From an uncultured Arachnia sp. (lineage in GTDB: Bacteria; Actinomycetota; Actinomycetes; Propionibacteriales; Propionibacteriaceae), in NCBI GenBank assembly GCA_947493995.1, contig CANLTJ010000004.1:1-64000 (forward strand): a stretch of 64,000 nucleotides of DNA, in the 5' to 3' direction. The notes under the pieces were generated by a model. That model did not search any database. It had not been told where the DNA came from and was given only the letters and a program-made list of their open reading frames with translations. A program made the translations under genes and the position numbers. Positions 43,373 through 52,743 of this stretch are shown here, piece by piece. Position 1 is the first letter of the stretch; the number at the start of each line of letters is the position of its first letter.

Positions 43373-43448
43373 CCCTCCATTGTGCCGCGTCCCGTTGTGT
43401 TCTCGGTTTTCGGGCATTGTTTGGAGTGCCCGGCGACGGCGCGACACA

Positions 43449-44357
43449 ATGGCGCGCATGACTTCCACTGACGGCTCGGGACTGCGCCTCCTCCATGTCC
43501 ACGCGCATCCCGACGACGAGTCGAGCAAGGGTGCGGCCACCACGGCCAAGTATGTGTCGGAGGGTGTCGAGGTGATGGTCGCGACCTGTACCGGGGGTGA
43601 ACGGGGATCGATCCTCAACCCGACACTGGCCCACGACGACAACATCCTGCGCAACATGATGGAGGTTCGTCGCGCGGAGATGGCCAGAGCCCGCGAGATT
43701 CTGGGTGTGGAGCAGCGCTGGCTCGGTTTCGTTGACTCCGGCCTGCCGGAAGGCGATCCGCCACCACCGCTGCCGGAGGGCTGCTTCGCGCTGCAGAATC
43801 CAGCCGAGGCGGCCGGACCCTTGGTGCAGGTGATGCGGGAGTTCAAACCTCACGTGGTGACCACCTATGACGAGGTTGGCGGCTACCCTCACCCCGATCA
43901 TGTCCAGTGCCACAGGATCACCATGGAGGCCTTCAGTGCTGCGGCGGATCCCGGTCAGTGGCCGGAGTTCGGGCCAGCGTGGCAGGCCGCCAAGTTGTAC
44001 TACCACATGAGCTTCCACCGTCGGCGCTACGCGGCCCTGGAGGAACTGATGCACAAGCACGGCATCCCGTCCAAGCAGAAAGTTCCGATCCGCGACGACG
44101 ACCCCTACTCGGACGGGCGCCTGACAACCTTCATCCACTGTGCCGACTGGTTCGAAGTCCGCAACGCCGCACTCATGGCACACGCCACACAAGTGGATCC
44201 GGACGGGCCGTGGTTCGCGGTGCCGCTGGCCATCCAGCAAGCTGGCTGGCCCACGGAGGACTACCAACTGAAGATTTCAAAGGTGCCCACCACCCTGCCG
44301 GAGGATGATCTCTTCGCCGGGCTGCGCGAGCCGTTGGTCTCCGACTACGTCATCTGA
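43449..44357 (+). CDS. mca: mycothiol S-conjugate amidase
   Basis: 302-residue zinc amidase of the LmbE/PIG-L superfamily, cleaving mycothiol conjugates of electrophiles to release mercapturates. Zinc ligands are in HVHAHPDDESSKG (about 16-28) and YPHPDHVQC (about 146-154). It is divergent from DUF4307 and greA. An in-frame ATG three codons later is an equal start candidate. Implies that the host makes mycothiol. Confidence 0.95.
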   Translation: MARMTSTDGSGLRLLHVHAHPDDESSKGAATTAKYVSEGVEVMVATCTGGERGSILNPTLAHDDNILRNMMEVRRAEMARAREILGVEQRWLGFVDSGLPEGDPPPPLPEGCFALQNPAEAAGPLVQVMREFKPHVVTTYDEVGGYPHPDHVQCHRITMEAFSAAADPGQWPEFGPAWQAAKLYYHMSFHRRRYAALEELMHKHGIPSKQKVPIRDDDPYSDGRLTTFIHCADWFEVRNAALMAHATQVDPDGPWFAVPLAIQQAGWPTEDYQLKISKVPTTLPEDDLFAGLREPLVSDYVI

Positions 44358-44960
44358 TCAGAAGTAGGAGACCGGCCGGGAGCGGGCGTCCCGGCCGTGC
44401 TGCAGCCAGGCGGCCAGGCCACCGCCGGCAGCTCCGCCCAGATGGCCTTGCCAGGACACCCCGGGTGTCAGTGGCAGAATTCCTACGAGGATGCCGCCGT
44501 ACAGCAACAGGATCACCACCGCCAGAGCGATCTGTCCTGGCCGTCGCGTGAAGAAGCCACGGATGAGCAGGTATGCGAGGTAACCGAAGACCAGGCCCGA
44601 GGCTCCAGCAGTGATGGACCCGGCGGGGGCAGTGAGCCACACCGTGACACCGGAGACGATGATGGCGCTCAGCGTCGTCACGAGCCATCGCAGGAAGCCA
44701 GCGATGTAGGTGAGCACTCCCAGCACCAAGAATGGCACTGAATTGGCAATGAGGTGGCCAAATCCGAAGTGCAGCCATGGTGCCAGCAGAATGTGTCCAG
44801 CAGTATCGGCGTCCCGTGGCACGATTCCGAACTGATCAAGGCTCTTTCTCGTGACCTGGTCCACAATCTCCAGGGCCCACATCAGTACGAGTAGCCCTCC
44901 CACCACGGCGAGCCCGCGCAGCAGGGGATGAGTTCGAGGGACAGCCACCTCCTGGGTCAT
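44358..44960 (-). CDS. rhomboid-family intramembrane serine protease
   Basis: 200-residue integral membrane protease with six hydrophobic helices. The catalytic Ser is in TAGASGLVFGY (about 121-131) and the catalytic His in WQGHLGGAAGG (about 173-183), so it is probably active; the HFGFGHLIANS motif with conserved His/Asn is also present. Substrates are unknown. ATG at 44960 with GGAGGT upstream fits. A strong GC-rich inverted repeat near its 3' end (44373-44397) is within the coding sequence. Confidence 0.92.
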   Translation of the reverse strand: MTQEVAVPRTHPLLRGLAVVGGLLVLMWALEIVDQVTRKSLDQFGIVPRDADTAGHILLAPWLHFGFGHLIANSVPFLVLGVLTYIAGFLRWLVTTLSAIIVSGVTVWLTAPAGSITAGASGLVFGYLAYLLIRGFFTRRPGQIALAVVILLLYGGILVGILPLTPGVSWQGHLGGAAGGGLAAWLQHGRDARSRPVSYF

Positions 44961-45021
44961 GCTTCCAGTGTGACACTGCGATGCAAGGGACGGCCTCGGC
45001 AAGATCGGTAGCCTTGCGGCC

Positions 45022-47034
45022 ATGTCCAACCGCCTCGCCTCCTCCGCCAGTGATTACCTCCTGCAGCACGCACATCAGCGCGTGGACTGGTGGGAGTGGG
45101 GCGAGGACGCCCCGCAGCATGCCGTCGAGACTGACAAGCCGATCCTGCTGTCGGTGGGATACGCCTCCTGCCACTGGTGCCACGTCATGAGCCACGAGTC
45201 CTTCGACGACGCCGAGATCGCCGCACTGATCAATGAGAACTTCGTCCCCATCAAGGTGGACCGCCAGCAACATCCCGACGTCGATGCCCTCTACATGGCG
45301 GCCACACAGGCCATGAATCGCGGCTCCGGTGGCTGGCCGATGACGGCCTTCCTGACGCCGACGGGGGCGCCGTTCTTCACCGGAACCTACTTCCCTCCCG
45401 AGCCCCGTCACGGCATGCCGTCGTTCCGGCAGGTACTGGAGGCCATGGCAGAGGCATGGGCTGAGCGTCGGGGCGACCTGGTGGAATCCGCCGAGCACAT
45501 CGTCGACCATCTCACCCGGGCATCGGAGCCCAGTGCGTCGGACGAGTCGCCGGACCTTCGGGAAGCACTGGATGCGATCGAGGCCGACTTCGACATGATC
45601 CACGGTGGCTTTGGCAGATCGCCCAAGTTCCCGCCAGCCACCGTGCTGGATGCCCTGCTCGTCAAGGGTGAGCCACGAGCGATGGAGATGGCGCAGCGCA
45701 CGCTGGAGGCTATGGCACGCGGGGGGATCTGCGATCAGGTGGGTGGCGGGTTCCACCGCTACAGCGTCGACGCCGGCTGGGTGGTCCCACACTTCGAGAA
45801 AATGCTCTACGACAACGCGCTGCTGCTGGGCTCCTACGTGCGCGGGTGGCGTCGAACCGCCGACCACGACGCCGGACTGCGGGCGCTTCTGGAGCGGACT
45901 GCCTACCGAACCGTTGGGTGGCTGGAACGCGAGATGCGCACCGAGGGCGGGGCTTTTGTCTCCGCACTGGATGCCGACTCCTGTGACATCCGCGGCGCTG
46001 TCTTCGAGGGAATCTTCTACGCCTGGAACGAGGAACTACTTATCGACGCGCTCGGTGAGGAGGATGGACGGTGGGCCGTCGAGACTTTCCATGTGACCGC
46101 GGGCGGAACGTTCGAGGACGGGCTGTCGGTGCTGCAGCTGCGGGGGCGTCCCGACTTCGAGCGACTCGACGACGTCTGCGCACGCCTGCTGAAGGCGCGG
46201 GAGGCGCGATTCCGTCCGGCCACCGACCGCATGGTGGTGGCCGCCTGGAACGGCCTGGCTATCTCTTCGCTCACGGCGGGAGCGCTGGTCTTCAACGAAC
46301 CCGGATGGCTCGAGCTTGCGCTGGATGCTGGCCGCTACCTCGTGGAGACCCACATCGTCGACGGCGATCTGCGTCGCAGCTCGCTGGAGGGTGTCGTGGG
46401 GGACTCCGTGGGGGCGGCTGAGGATTTCGGCGCGGTCGCTGAGTCCTTCGCGGCGCTGGCAGGGGCGACGGGGGATGCGTCGTGGCTGCGGCACGCAGAG
46501 AGGCTGGTCGATCGCGCCGTCGAGTTGTTCGGACATGACGATGGTGGATTCTTCGACGCAGCGGACACCGGACTCTTTGATCGGCCGCGTTCCCTCACGG
46601 ACCACGTCACGCCCAGCGGCACCTCGGCCCTGATCGCAGCCCTCCGCTCCGTCGGGTTGATGGCGGAGCGGCCTGACCTCATCGAACGAGCCGACGCTGC
46701 CGCCCGTACCACGTGGGGGGCGGTGGAGGCATCACCGCGCTTCGCGGGCGCCGCCCTGACCGACCTGCTCATCTCCGACGAGGCGAGGCGTGGTTTGAAG
46801 CCGGCGACAGTAGTCGTGACCACGGACGATCCGTTCGACGAGTTGGTCCGCGCTTCGTGGCGCCTGGCGCCGGCGGGCTCGGTGGTGCTGGCCGCAAAGC
46901 CTGATGCCGAAGGATTCGGGACACTGCTGAAGGGACGCGGCGAGCGGGCCGCCTACGTGTGCCGCGGCACCGTCTGCTTCGACCCCGTCACCGACTACAC
47001 CGAGCTCAAGACCCCACTGTGGAGTCGCGCCTGA
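45022..47034 (+). CDS. thioredoxin-like YyaL/SSP411-family protein
   Basis: 670-residue protein of the YyaL/spermatogenesis-associated 20 family: an N-terminal thioredoxin-like domain (about 1-165, with GYASCHWCHVM as the redox motif) and a C-terminal (alpha/alpha)6 barrel related to N-acylglucosamine 2-epimerases. The protein fold is clear, but biochemical function is unknown. It is conserved near mca and the hemolysin III gene in actinobacteria. ATG at 45022. Confidence 0.92.
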   Translation: MSNRLASSASDYLLQHAHQRVDWWEWGEDAPQHAVETDKPILLSVGYASCHWCHVMSHESFDDAEIAALINENFVPIKVDRQQHPDVDALYMAATQAMNRGSGGWPMTAFLTPTGAPFFTGTYFPPEPRHGMPSFRQVLEAMAEAWAERRGDLVESAEHIVDHLTRASEPSASDESPDLREALDAIEADFDMIHGGFGRSPKFPPATVLDALLVKGEPRAMEMAQRTLEAMARGGICDQVGGGFHRYSVDAGWVVPHFEKMLYDNALLLGSYVRGWRRTADHDAGLRALLERTAYRTVGWLEREMRTEGGAFVSALDADSCDIRGAVFEGIFYAWNEELLIDALGEEDGRWAVETFHVTAGGTFEDGLSVLQLRGRPDFERLDDVCARLLKAREARFRPATDRMVVAAWNGLAISSLTAGALVFNEPGWLELALDAGRYLVETHIVDGDLRRSSLEGVVGDSVGAAEDFGAVAESFAALAGATGDASWLRHAERLVDRAVELFGHDDGGFFDAADTGLFDRPRSLTDHVTPSGTSALIAALRSVGLMAERPDLIERADAAARTTWGAVEASPRFAGAALTDLLISDEARRGLKPATVVVTTDDPFDELVRASWRLAPAGSVVLAAKPDAEGFGTLLKGRGERAAYVCRGTVCFDPVTDYTELKTPLWSRA

Positions 47035-47037
47035 CCG

Positions 47038-47436
47038 TCAGCCGCGCACCTGAGTAAGGTTCGCCATTCGTGGCTCCGCGGCGAAAACACACTTGAAATA
47101 CTCCGTCGGCCTGTTCCTCGGTCTGGGATTCATGAGGCTCTCCTGCTCTCCGGCGTACTCGTCCTCAATGACGTCTTTGACCTTGATGACAACCACATGG
47201 CCATCGTCAGGGTCGAACGTCTGTGAGTACACGCTGGCATCACTGGAGTGGACGCGGGTCTCTTCCCGAGCTGACTCCAAGCACATGTCCGCAGCCGCAG
47301 TGAGGAACTCCAGACCAAGAACTTCATCAGCGGTGGCCTTCAAGTTGTGCGCCGCAGTCGTCCTCACCATCGCGAAAATGTAAACCAGTGCGACCACCAC
47401 AAGCACTGACGTTGTGACCAGGGTTCTGCGGCTCAT
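47038..47436 (-). CDS. membrane-anchored hypothetical protein
   Basis: 132-residue protein with one N-terminal transmembrane helix (about residues 8-27, TSVLVVVALVYIFAMV) and an exported domain with a Cys at about 52 and 114. It begins two bases after the convergent yyaL gene ends. Encoded composition is normal for the region. I do not recognise the family; a PIG-L gene follows upstream on the same strand. Confidence 0.6.
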   Translation of the reverse strand: MSRRTLVTTSVLVVVALVYIFAMVRTTAAHNLKATADEVLGLEFLTAAADMCLESAREETRVHSSDASVYSQTFDPDDGHVVVIKVKDVIEDEYAGEQESLMNPRPRNRPTEYFKCVFAAEPRMANLTQVRG

Positions 47437-47475
47437 GCCCCCTATCCTTCTCCTCAGTTCCTGCGGACACCAACG

Positions 47476-48147
47476 TCACGCCGAGGTGCGCTCATGGCGA
47501 AGGATGAAAATGGACCTGCGGGAGCCGTCATCCTGCAGGGTCGACATATCCACTTGATTGCGGGCTTGTTCGATGACGGGGGTGTCCGGATCCAGCACCG
47601 AGAGGTACTCTTCGTGCTCCGCCAAGGACGCGACTGCCGCCTCAACATCATCGTCTGTCACCTCAACGAAGTACTCACCATTGGGTGAGGTCTCGAACAA
47701 CCACTGATCATCGTGGTCCTCCATTGTCTCGGCGACAGCTTGTCCAAACATGATGTGATCGGACTGGTTGCGGATTCCGGGAGCGTATTCCTCGCCCGTG
47801 AAAATGGTGATGACCATCTGCGGCCGGTGGCGTTCCAGAGCATGGTCGATGGCCGCTCGCATGGAGGCGTCGTTGGTGAGTTGCCCGTCTGGGAAGTGCA
47901 GGAAGTCCACCGTGTGAACTCCCACGACCGCGGCTGAGCGACGCTGTTCCTCCTCGCGGATCGGGCCAGCCTTCTCAGGGGGCATGCCCTCGATTCCCGC
48001 CTCGCCACTCGTCGCCATGACGTAGATGACTTCCTTCCCCTCCCGCGTCCACCGATTGACAGCGGCTGCCATGCCGTATTCGGGGTCGTCGGGGTGCGGG
48101 ACAAGTACCAGCGCTGTACGCCAGTCCGTGGGAAATGGTGTGGTCAT
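47476..48147 (-). CDS. PIG-L family deacetylase
   Basis: 223-residue zinc-dependent amidohydrolase. VLVPHPDDPEYGMAAAV (about 14-30) has the family HPDD motif; the third zinc ligand is likely in the NQSDHIMFGQ segment near residue 128. The protein is related to Mca/MshB but shorter and clearly distinct. It could act on an N-acetyl sugar or thiol conjugate; substrate unknown. Start ATG at 48147. Confidence 0.85.
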   Translation of the reverse strand: MTTPFPTDWRTALVLVPHPDDPEYGMAAAVNRWTREGKEVIYVMATSGEAGIEGMPPEKAGPIREEEQRRSAAVVGVHTVDFLHFPDGQLTNDASMRAAIDHALERHRPQMVITIFTGEEYAPGIRNQSDHIMFGQAVAETMEDHDDQWLFETSPNGEYFVEVTDDDVEAAVASLAEHEEYLSVLDPDTPVIEQARNQVDMSTLQDDGSRRSIFILRHERTSA

Positions 48148-48156
48148 GTGCCCAGA

Positions 48157-48852
48157 CTATGCTGCGCCGGCTTCAAAGACGGCCAGCGCGATGGCAATGA
48201 GGTGGCAGATGGCCGCAAGAATCGTGGCGGTGTGGAACACCTCGTGGAATCCGAACCACGTGAGACTCAGCGCCGGTTTTCTCGTCGCGTACGCCACCGC
48301 TCCCAACGTGTAGATAAGGCCGCCCGCAACGATGAGGATGACGACAGATGGGCCGCCCGCCTCCCAGAACTGGGGAAACCAGCCAACTGCTGCAAAGCCC
48401 ATGGCGACGTAGAGAAACGTGTAGAGCCAGCGGGGAGCCCCCAGCCACAGGACGCGGAACACGATGCCCAGCACCGCGATGCTCCAGATCAGCGTCAGGA
48501 CAGCCACGCGCGTGGTGCCCCCCAGCATCACAAGTGACAGCGGCGTGTAGGTGCCGGCGATGAAGACGAAGATGTTGGAGTGATCGATACGCCGAAAGGT
48601 TGCCAAAGTGGCGGGGCCCCAGGTGCCGCGATGGTAGGCGGCGCTGGTGGCGAAGAGTTGGACGGCTGTCAAGGTGTAGATCCCGCAGCCGACTCGGCCG
48701 AGCAGGGTGGGTGCGTAGGCCGTGAGGGCTATCCCGACGATGAGGGCCACCGGCGCAAAGCCAAGGTGGAGCCAACCGCGCATGACGGGCTTCGGCGCGG
48801 GTGGCGTCGCCGCCTGCGCGGACGTCGGGACGGTAGCGGCTCTGGGACTCAT
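48157..48852 (-). CDS. trhA: hemolysin III family (TrhA/PAQR) membrane protein
   Basis: 231-residue seven-helix membrane protein of the PAQR/hemolysin III family. Family motifs are AYHRGTWG (residues about 82-89), IDHSNIFVFIAGTYTPL and the C-terminal WFGFHEVFHTATILAAICH with metal-binding histidines. Bacterial members are thought to adjust membrane fluidity; the role in this organism is not shown. The ATG at 48852 has GAGGT upstream. Nine bases separate it from the PIG-L start. An inverted repeat in its promoter is listed separately. Confidence 0.9.
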   Translation of the reverse strand: MSPRAATVPTSAQAATPPAPKPVMRGWLHLGFAPVALIVGIALTAYAPTLLGRVGCGIYTLTAVQLFATSAAYHRGTWGPATLATFRRIDHSNIFVFIAGTYTPLSLVMLGGTTRVAVLTLIWSIAVLGIVFRVLWLGAPRWLYTFLYVAMGFAAVGWFPQFWEAGGPSVVILIVAGGLIYTLGAVAYATRKPALSLTWFGFHEVFHTATILAAICHLIAIALAVFEAGAA

Positions 48853-48877
48853 GACGGTGACCTCGTTCAATGTGTTT

Positions 48878-48891
48878 CTACGCAACCGTAG
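48878..48891 (-). promoter_or_regulatory. inverted repeat CTACG-N4-CGTAG upstream of trhA
   Basis: The palindrome CTACGCAACCGTAG lies 26-39 bases before the trhA start codon, positioned in or near the promoter. A five-base inverted repeat with four-base spacer is of the size that TetR-family regulators bind. No regulator gene is adjacent, so its controller is unknown. Confidence 0.5.
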
Positions 48892-49017
48892 GTTACCAAG
48901 GGGGCAACGACCCCTCGAACTCGATGAGGTACAGGCAACGCGACTTTCGGTCCTCAGTCCGCGACACCACAGGGGTTGCGGATGCCGATGCTCGGATGGA
49001 GGAACCGAAGGGTTCTC

Positions 49018-49818
49018 TCAGTGTCCGAACCGGCGCTCGCGCTGTGAGTAGTCCCGCAGCGCCCGCATGAAGTCCACCTTGCGGAAGTCCGGCCACAGGG
49101 CTTCGCAGAAGTAGAACTCGCTGTGCGCCGACTGCCACATCAGGAAACCCGACAGGCGCTGCTCGCCCGAGGTCCGGATGATCAGGTCCGGATCTGGCTG
49201 GCCCTTGGTGTAGAGGTGCTCTGCAATCTCCTCCACCTCGACGGTATTGGCGACGTCCTCCAGCGTGGCGCCCTGATCGGCCCGGGACGCCAGCAGTGAA
49301 CGCACCGCGTCTCGCATCTCGTGGCGCCCGCCGTAGGACACGGCAACGTTGACGTGCATTCCGGAGAGTCCTTCGGTGGACTGTGCGTGCTCCATCAGGG
49401 TTGCCGAACATTCCGGCGGCAGAAGATCCAGGGCACCGACCGCCTGTACCGGCCACCGCCGGGTGGCGGCCAGCGTGGACACCAGTTCTTGGATGACCCG
49501 GAGGAGTGGTTTGAGTTCCTCGGCGTCGGCTCGATCAAGGTTGTCGGTGCTGAGAACCCACAGGGTCACGACGGCGATGCCCGCCTCGTCGCACCACTCG
49601 ACGAACTCCACCAGTTTGTCGGCGCCAGCTTGGTAGCCGACCGCCAACGGCTTGCCGGGGGCATTCAGCCGGGCCCATCGTCGATTGCCGTCGGCCAGGA
49701 CGGCGACGTGCTGGGGAAGCCTGTCCGTATCGAGCTGGCCCCGGAGCTGCGAGACGTAGGTCGTGTACAACCACTCGGGTGGCCAGAAGCGGTCGACGAT
49801 CCGACGGAGTGCAGGCAT
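49018..49818 (-). CDS. cis-prenyl transferase (short-chain Z-isoprenyl diphosphate synthase type)
   Basis: 266-residue isoprenyl transferase. The catalytic and diphosphate loop is VLADGNRRWARLN (about 41-53), and RTSGEQRLSGFLMWQSAHSEF (split around SGFLMW) carries the isopentenyl-diphosphate site. In M. tuberculosis the equivalent gene beside the hemolysin III gene encodes Z-farnesyl diphosphate synthase, which feeds decaprenyl phosphate formation; context suggests that subtype, rather than the long-chain undecaprenyl/decaprenyl synthase, but chain length cannot be read from sequence alone. Confidence 0.93.
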   Translation of the reverse strand: MPALRRIVDRFWPPEWLYTTYVSQLRGQLDTDRLPQHVAVLADGNRRWARLNAPGKPLAVGYQAGADKLVEFVEWCDEAGIAVVTLWVLSTDNLDRADAEELKPLLRVIQELVSTLAATRRWPVQAVGALDLLPPECSATLMEHAQSTEGLSGMHVNVAVSYGGRHEMRDAVRSLLASRADQGATLEDVANTVEVEEIAEHLYTKGQPDPDLIIRTSGEQRLSGFLMWQSAHSEFYFCEALWPDFRKVDFMRALRDYSQRERRFGH

Positions 49819-49894
49819 GCAAGCAGGATAGAACGTCAGTGGTGGGTGCGTGGGCCGTTGTCTGCCACTTGGCGCTGCGTGGAATCATGGTGCC

Positions 49895-50446
49895 ATGGCA
49901 GGCAGGAATCCTCAGGCGCGGGGGCGCGACATGGTGATCTCGATGGCTGTGATCATGATTCCCCTACTGCTGATCTCGTGGATCTTCACCAATGATCCTG
50001 CACCCACGGTGGAGCGCGTGGAGGTGGCACCTGTTCTGGCGCAGGCCGAGGAGAATTCGCCATACCCGGTGCTGCGGACTGAGAACCTTCCGGATGACTG
50101 GGTGCCCACACGGGTCGCATGGGCGCAGGACGGCGGTCAGTGGATCACCGATGAGCCCGCCGTCGGGAACTCGTGGCAGCTGGGCTACCTGGCGCCCAAC
50201 GGCATCTACGTGGCCGTGCAGCAGCGCGACCGTGGCGTGGAGTCCTTCGTGGCGGACGTCACGCAGGACGGCCGCCGGGAGCCCGAGGTGTCGGAAGTTG
50301 GCGGGCGGACGTGGGAGCGCTGGCTTTCTCGTGATGAGGTCACCCGGTCGTTGGTGTGGCGGGACGGGGACATGGTGGCCGTGGTGACGGGGGACACGGA
50401 CTACACCCAGCTGGAAATCTTCGCCGGGAGTCTTGTCGCCGGGTGA
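49895..50446 (+). CDS. DUF4245 membrane protein
   Basis: 183-residue protein with one transmembrane helix near residues 15-32 (MAVIMIPLLLISWIF) and an exported domain with WLSRDEVTRSLVWRDGDMVA. Matches DUF4245, next to xseA/xseB in actinobacteria. The ATG at 49895 gives MAGRNPQARGRDMV; earlier in-frame ATG at 49850 lacks a ribosome site. Function unknown. Confidence 0.85.
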   Translation: MAGRNPQARGRDMVISMAVIMIPLLLISWIFTNDPAPTVERVEVAPVLAQAEENSPYPVLRTENLPDDWVPTRVAWAQDGGQWITDEPAVGNSWQLGYLAPNGIYVAVQQRDRGVESFVADVTQDGRREPEVSEVGGRTWERWLSRDEVTRSLVWRDGDMVAVVTGDTDYTQLEIFAGSLVAG

Positions 50447-50477
50447 CGCGACGGACTGGCTGGGCCAGCGCGCTGCA

Positions 50478-50669
50478 TCACGGGGTTTGTCGCGCCTTGG
50501 CCACTTGGGCGCGGGCATCGTCGAGGTACTTCTGGCACAGCGTCGCTAGTTCTTCCCCGCGCTGCCACAGAGCCATCGACTCCGCAAGCGGTACGCCGCC
50601 CGACTCCAGCTTGCGTACCACCTCCCCCAACTCCTCGCGCGCGGCTTCGTAGGTGGGTTGTTCAGACAT
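50478..50669 (-). CDS. xseB: exodeoxyribonuclease VII small subunit
   Basis: 63-residue XseB, binding partner of XseA in the single-strand exonuclease VII complex. Sequence TYEAAREELGEVVRKLESGG and LWQRGEELATLCQKYLDDA is diagnostic. Start ATG at 50669 overlaps the end of xseA by eight bases. Confidence 0.95.
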   Translation of the reverse strand: MSEQPTYEAAREELGEVVRKLESGGVPLAESMALWQRGEELATLCQKYLDDARAQVAKARQTP

Positions 50670-51882
50670 TGCTCTCCTGCGGGTGGATTCCTGCGACGTC
50701 CAACGCCAGCTGTCCGTCGGCCAGATGGGCTCGGATGCGGGTACCGACGGCGGTTGATGTGGTGGAGGAGACCGTGACGTCGCCGTCGAAGAGGACGGCG
50801 TAGCCACGCTCAAGGGTGGCTTTCGGGGACATGGCGCGCACCCCGGTCAGGGCAGTGCGGAGCCCCGCCTCCTCCTGGCGCAGCACGCTGTCAATACCGG
50901 CGTTCAACCTGTGGCGGAGCATCTCCAGCCGATCAGTGTGTGCTGTGAATGCGCTGGTGGGGTCCTTGAGGACGGGACGCGAGCGGAGCTCTTCGAGGCT
51001 TCGCTGGGCGACGTCCAGACGTTGCGTGATGGCGCCGTCGAGCCGGGCCCTGATTTGAACCATGAGGTCCATTTCCTTCTCGTAGTCCGGCACCACCCGT
51101 TTCCCGGCGTCCGTGGGGGTGGAGGCCCGGACGTCTGCCACGAAGTCCAGCAGTGGGACGTCCTGCTCGTGCCCGATGGCGGAGATGACCGGCGTGGTGC
51201 AGTTGGCGACGGCGCGCACAACTCCCTCGTCGGAGAAGGAGAGAAGATCCTCCAGGCTGCCGCCTCCGCGGGCCACGATGATGACGTCGACCTCCTCGTC
51301 GCGGTCCAGTCGCTGGAGGGCAGTGATCACCGATTCGGCTGAGCTGGGGCCCTGCACGAGGCAGTGGGCGACGGTGAAAAGAGCGGGCCAGCGGGCTGCC
51401 ACGGTGGTCAGGACATCATGCTCGGCGTCGGAGCCCCTGCCGGTCACCAACCCGATGCGGCGAGGGATGAAGGGTGTGCGGCGCTTCCGGTGCGCCTCGA
51501 AGAGTCCCTCCGCCTGCAGCTTCCGCTTCAACTGCTCCAGCCGGGCCAGCAGCTTGCCCTCGCCCGCCACCATCAGTTCAAGGCACTCGAAGCTGAGTGA
51601 ACCGTTGCGCTCCCACACTCGCGGCCTCACACGTGCTGTGACTCGCGATCCCTCCGGTAGGGGCCCCGCGGCATCGAGCACCATCGCGGAGACTGTGACC
51701 TTGGCGGACATGTCGGCGATGCGGTCTCGGAAGGTCAGGAATTGCGTGGGGCCACTGCGTCGTTTGATCTCAATGACCTGGGCATCCACCCAGATCTCGT
51801 TGCACCGCCCCACCCAGTCCTTGACGGCCATCACGACGCGCCCCAGGGGCTGCGGATGCGTCTCCGAGCTCTCCAATGCCAT
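50662..51882 (-). CDS. xseA: exodeoxyribonuclease VII large subunit
   Basis: 406-residue catalytic subunit degrading single-stranded DNA. An N-terminal OB-fold domain (about 1-110, EIWVDAQVIEIKRRSG) precedes the catalytic region with VTGRGSDAEHDVLTT, VDVIIVARGGGSLEDLLSF and SAIGHEQDVPLLDFVAD, then a coiled coil. The ATG at 51882 is taken as start; a TTG ten codons upstream is possible. Confidence 0.95.
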   Translation of the reverse strand: MALESSETHPQPLGRVVMAVKDWVGRCNEIWVDAQVIEIKRRSGPTQFLTFRDRIADMSAKVTVSAMVLDAAGPLPEGSRVTARVRPRVWERNGSLSFECLELMVAGEGKLLARLEQLKRKLQAEGLFEAHRKRRTPFIPRRIGLVTGRGSDAEHDVLTTVAARWPALFTVAHCLVQGPSSAESVITALQRLDRDEEVDVIIVARGGGSLEDLLSFSDEGVVRAVANCTTPVISAIGHEQDVPLLDFVADVRASTPTDAGKRVVPDYEKEMDLMVQIRARLDGAITQRLDVAQRSLEELRSRPVLKDPTSAFTAHTDRLEMLRHRLNAGIDSVLRQEEAGLRTALTGVRAMSPKATLERGYAVLFDGDVTVSSTTSTAVGTRIRAHLADGQLALDVAGIHPQESNV

Positions 51883-51935
51883 GACCCCCACCCTAGTGGC
51901 GACGTCTGACAAGCGGCTTCCTACGATGGGTAAGT

Positions 51936-52736
51936 ATGAGCACCACCGTCACACGTCCCATCCGGCGGAGACGGGCGTCCAACGGGTGGATACCGAACCA
52001 GCACGGCGCCTGGGCCATGCTCGTGGTGCCATGGCTCCTGGGCTTCGTGGAAGTGATGCGGTCTGGCGGGCCGATGGTGTCGTCGCTGCTTCTCCTCGCG
52101 GCCTGGCTGGTCGGCTACTTTGCCTTCTTCGCGATGTCCCAGTGGCTACGCTCCCGGTTCAAGCCACGGTTCCTGCCAGCGGTGCGGACCTACGCCGTAG
52201 CGACGGGAGTTCTGGGAATCGCTCTGCTGTCCCTGCGTCCGGAATGGCTGACCTGGGGAGTCATTTTCGCGCCGCTGGTCACATTGTCGTTGTGGTTGTC
52301 GTGGCGACGCCGTGATCGCAGCCTGCTATCCGGAGCCAGCACGGTGGCGGCCGCCAGCCTGCTGCCGATGGTGATGAACAGCGACGGTTTGTGGCCGTGG
52401 GGCATCACGCCGGAAGTGGTGGGGGTCTCAGCGGTGTGCTTCGGCTACTTCTTCGGGACCGTCTTCTACGTCAAGACCATCATTCGCGAGCGGGGGAACG
52501 AAGGATGGGTGGGCGCATCCGTGCTCGTGCATCTCCAGTGGATCTGGCTGTCCTTCTACCTACCTGAAGCCATGCCCCGCCTTCTCATCGCGTCCTTTTT
52601 CGTGCTGATGACGGTGCGTGCATGGCTGGTGCCGTGGCTGGGTCCACTGCGAGGGCGCAACTTCTCGGCCAAAGCCGTGGGCATTGGAGAGTTTGCCTCC
52701 ACGGCCCTACTCCTGGTGGTGCTGCTGGCGTTCTGA
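51936..52736 (+). CDS. YwiC-like membrane protein
   Basis: 266-residue multi-spanning membrane protein of the YwiC family. The conserved N-terminal WIPNQHGAWAMLVVPWLLG (about 18-36) is followed by six or more hydrophobic helices and basic loops (RSRFKPRF, SWRRRDRS). Role unknown; often near xseA or ispH in actinobacteria. Divergent from xseA with 53 bases between. Confidence 0.88.
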   Translation: MSTTVTRPIRRRRASNGWIPNQHGAWAMLVVPWLLGFVEVMRSGGPMVSSLLLLAAWLVGYFAFFAMSQWLRSRFKPRFLPAVRTYAVATGVLGIALLSLRPEWLTWGVIFAPLVTLSLWLSWRRRDRSLLSGASTVAAASLLPMVMNSDGLWPWGITPEVVGVSAVCFGYFFGTVFYVKTIIRERGNEGWVGASVLVHLQWIWLSFYLPEAMPRLLIASFFVLMTVRAWLVPWLGPLRGRNFSAKAVGIGEFASTALLLVVLLAF

Positions 52737-52743
52737 GATCCCG

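Noticed and set aside
44373..44397. Strong inverted repeat CGGCCGGGA / TCCCGGCCG as a terminator for mca
   Set aside because: It lies inside the end of the rhomboid coding sequence, has no T-run, and GC-rich repeats are common here. A dual role is possible but not supported.
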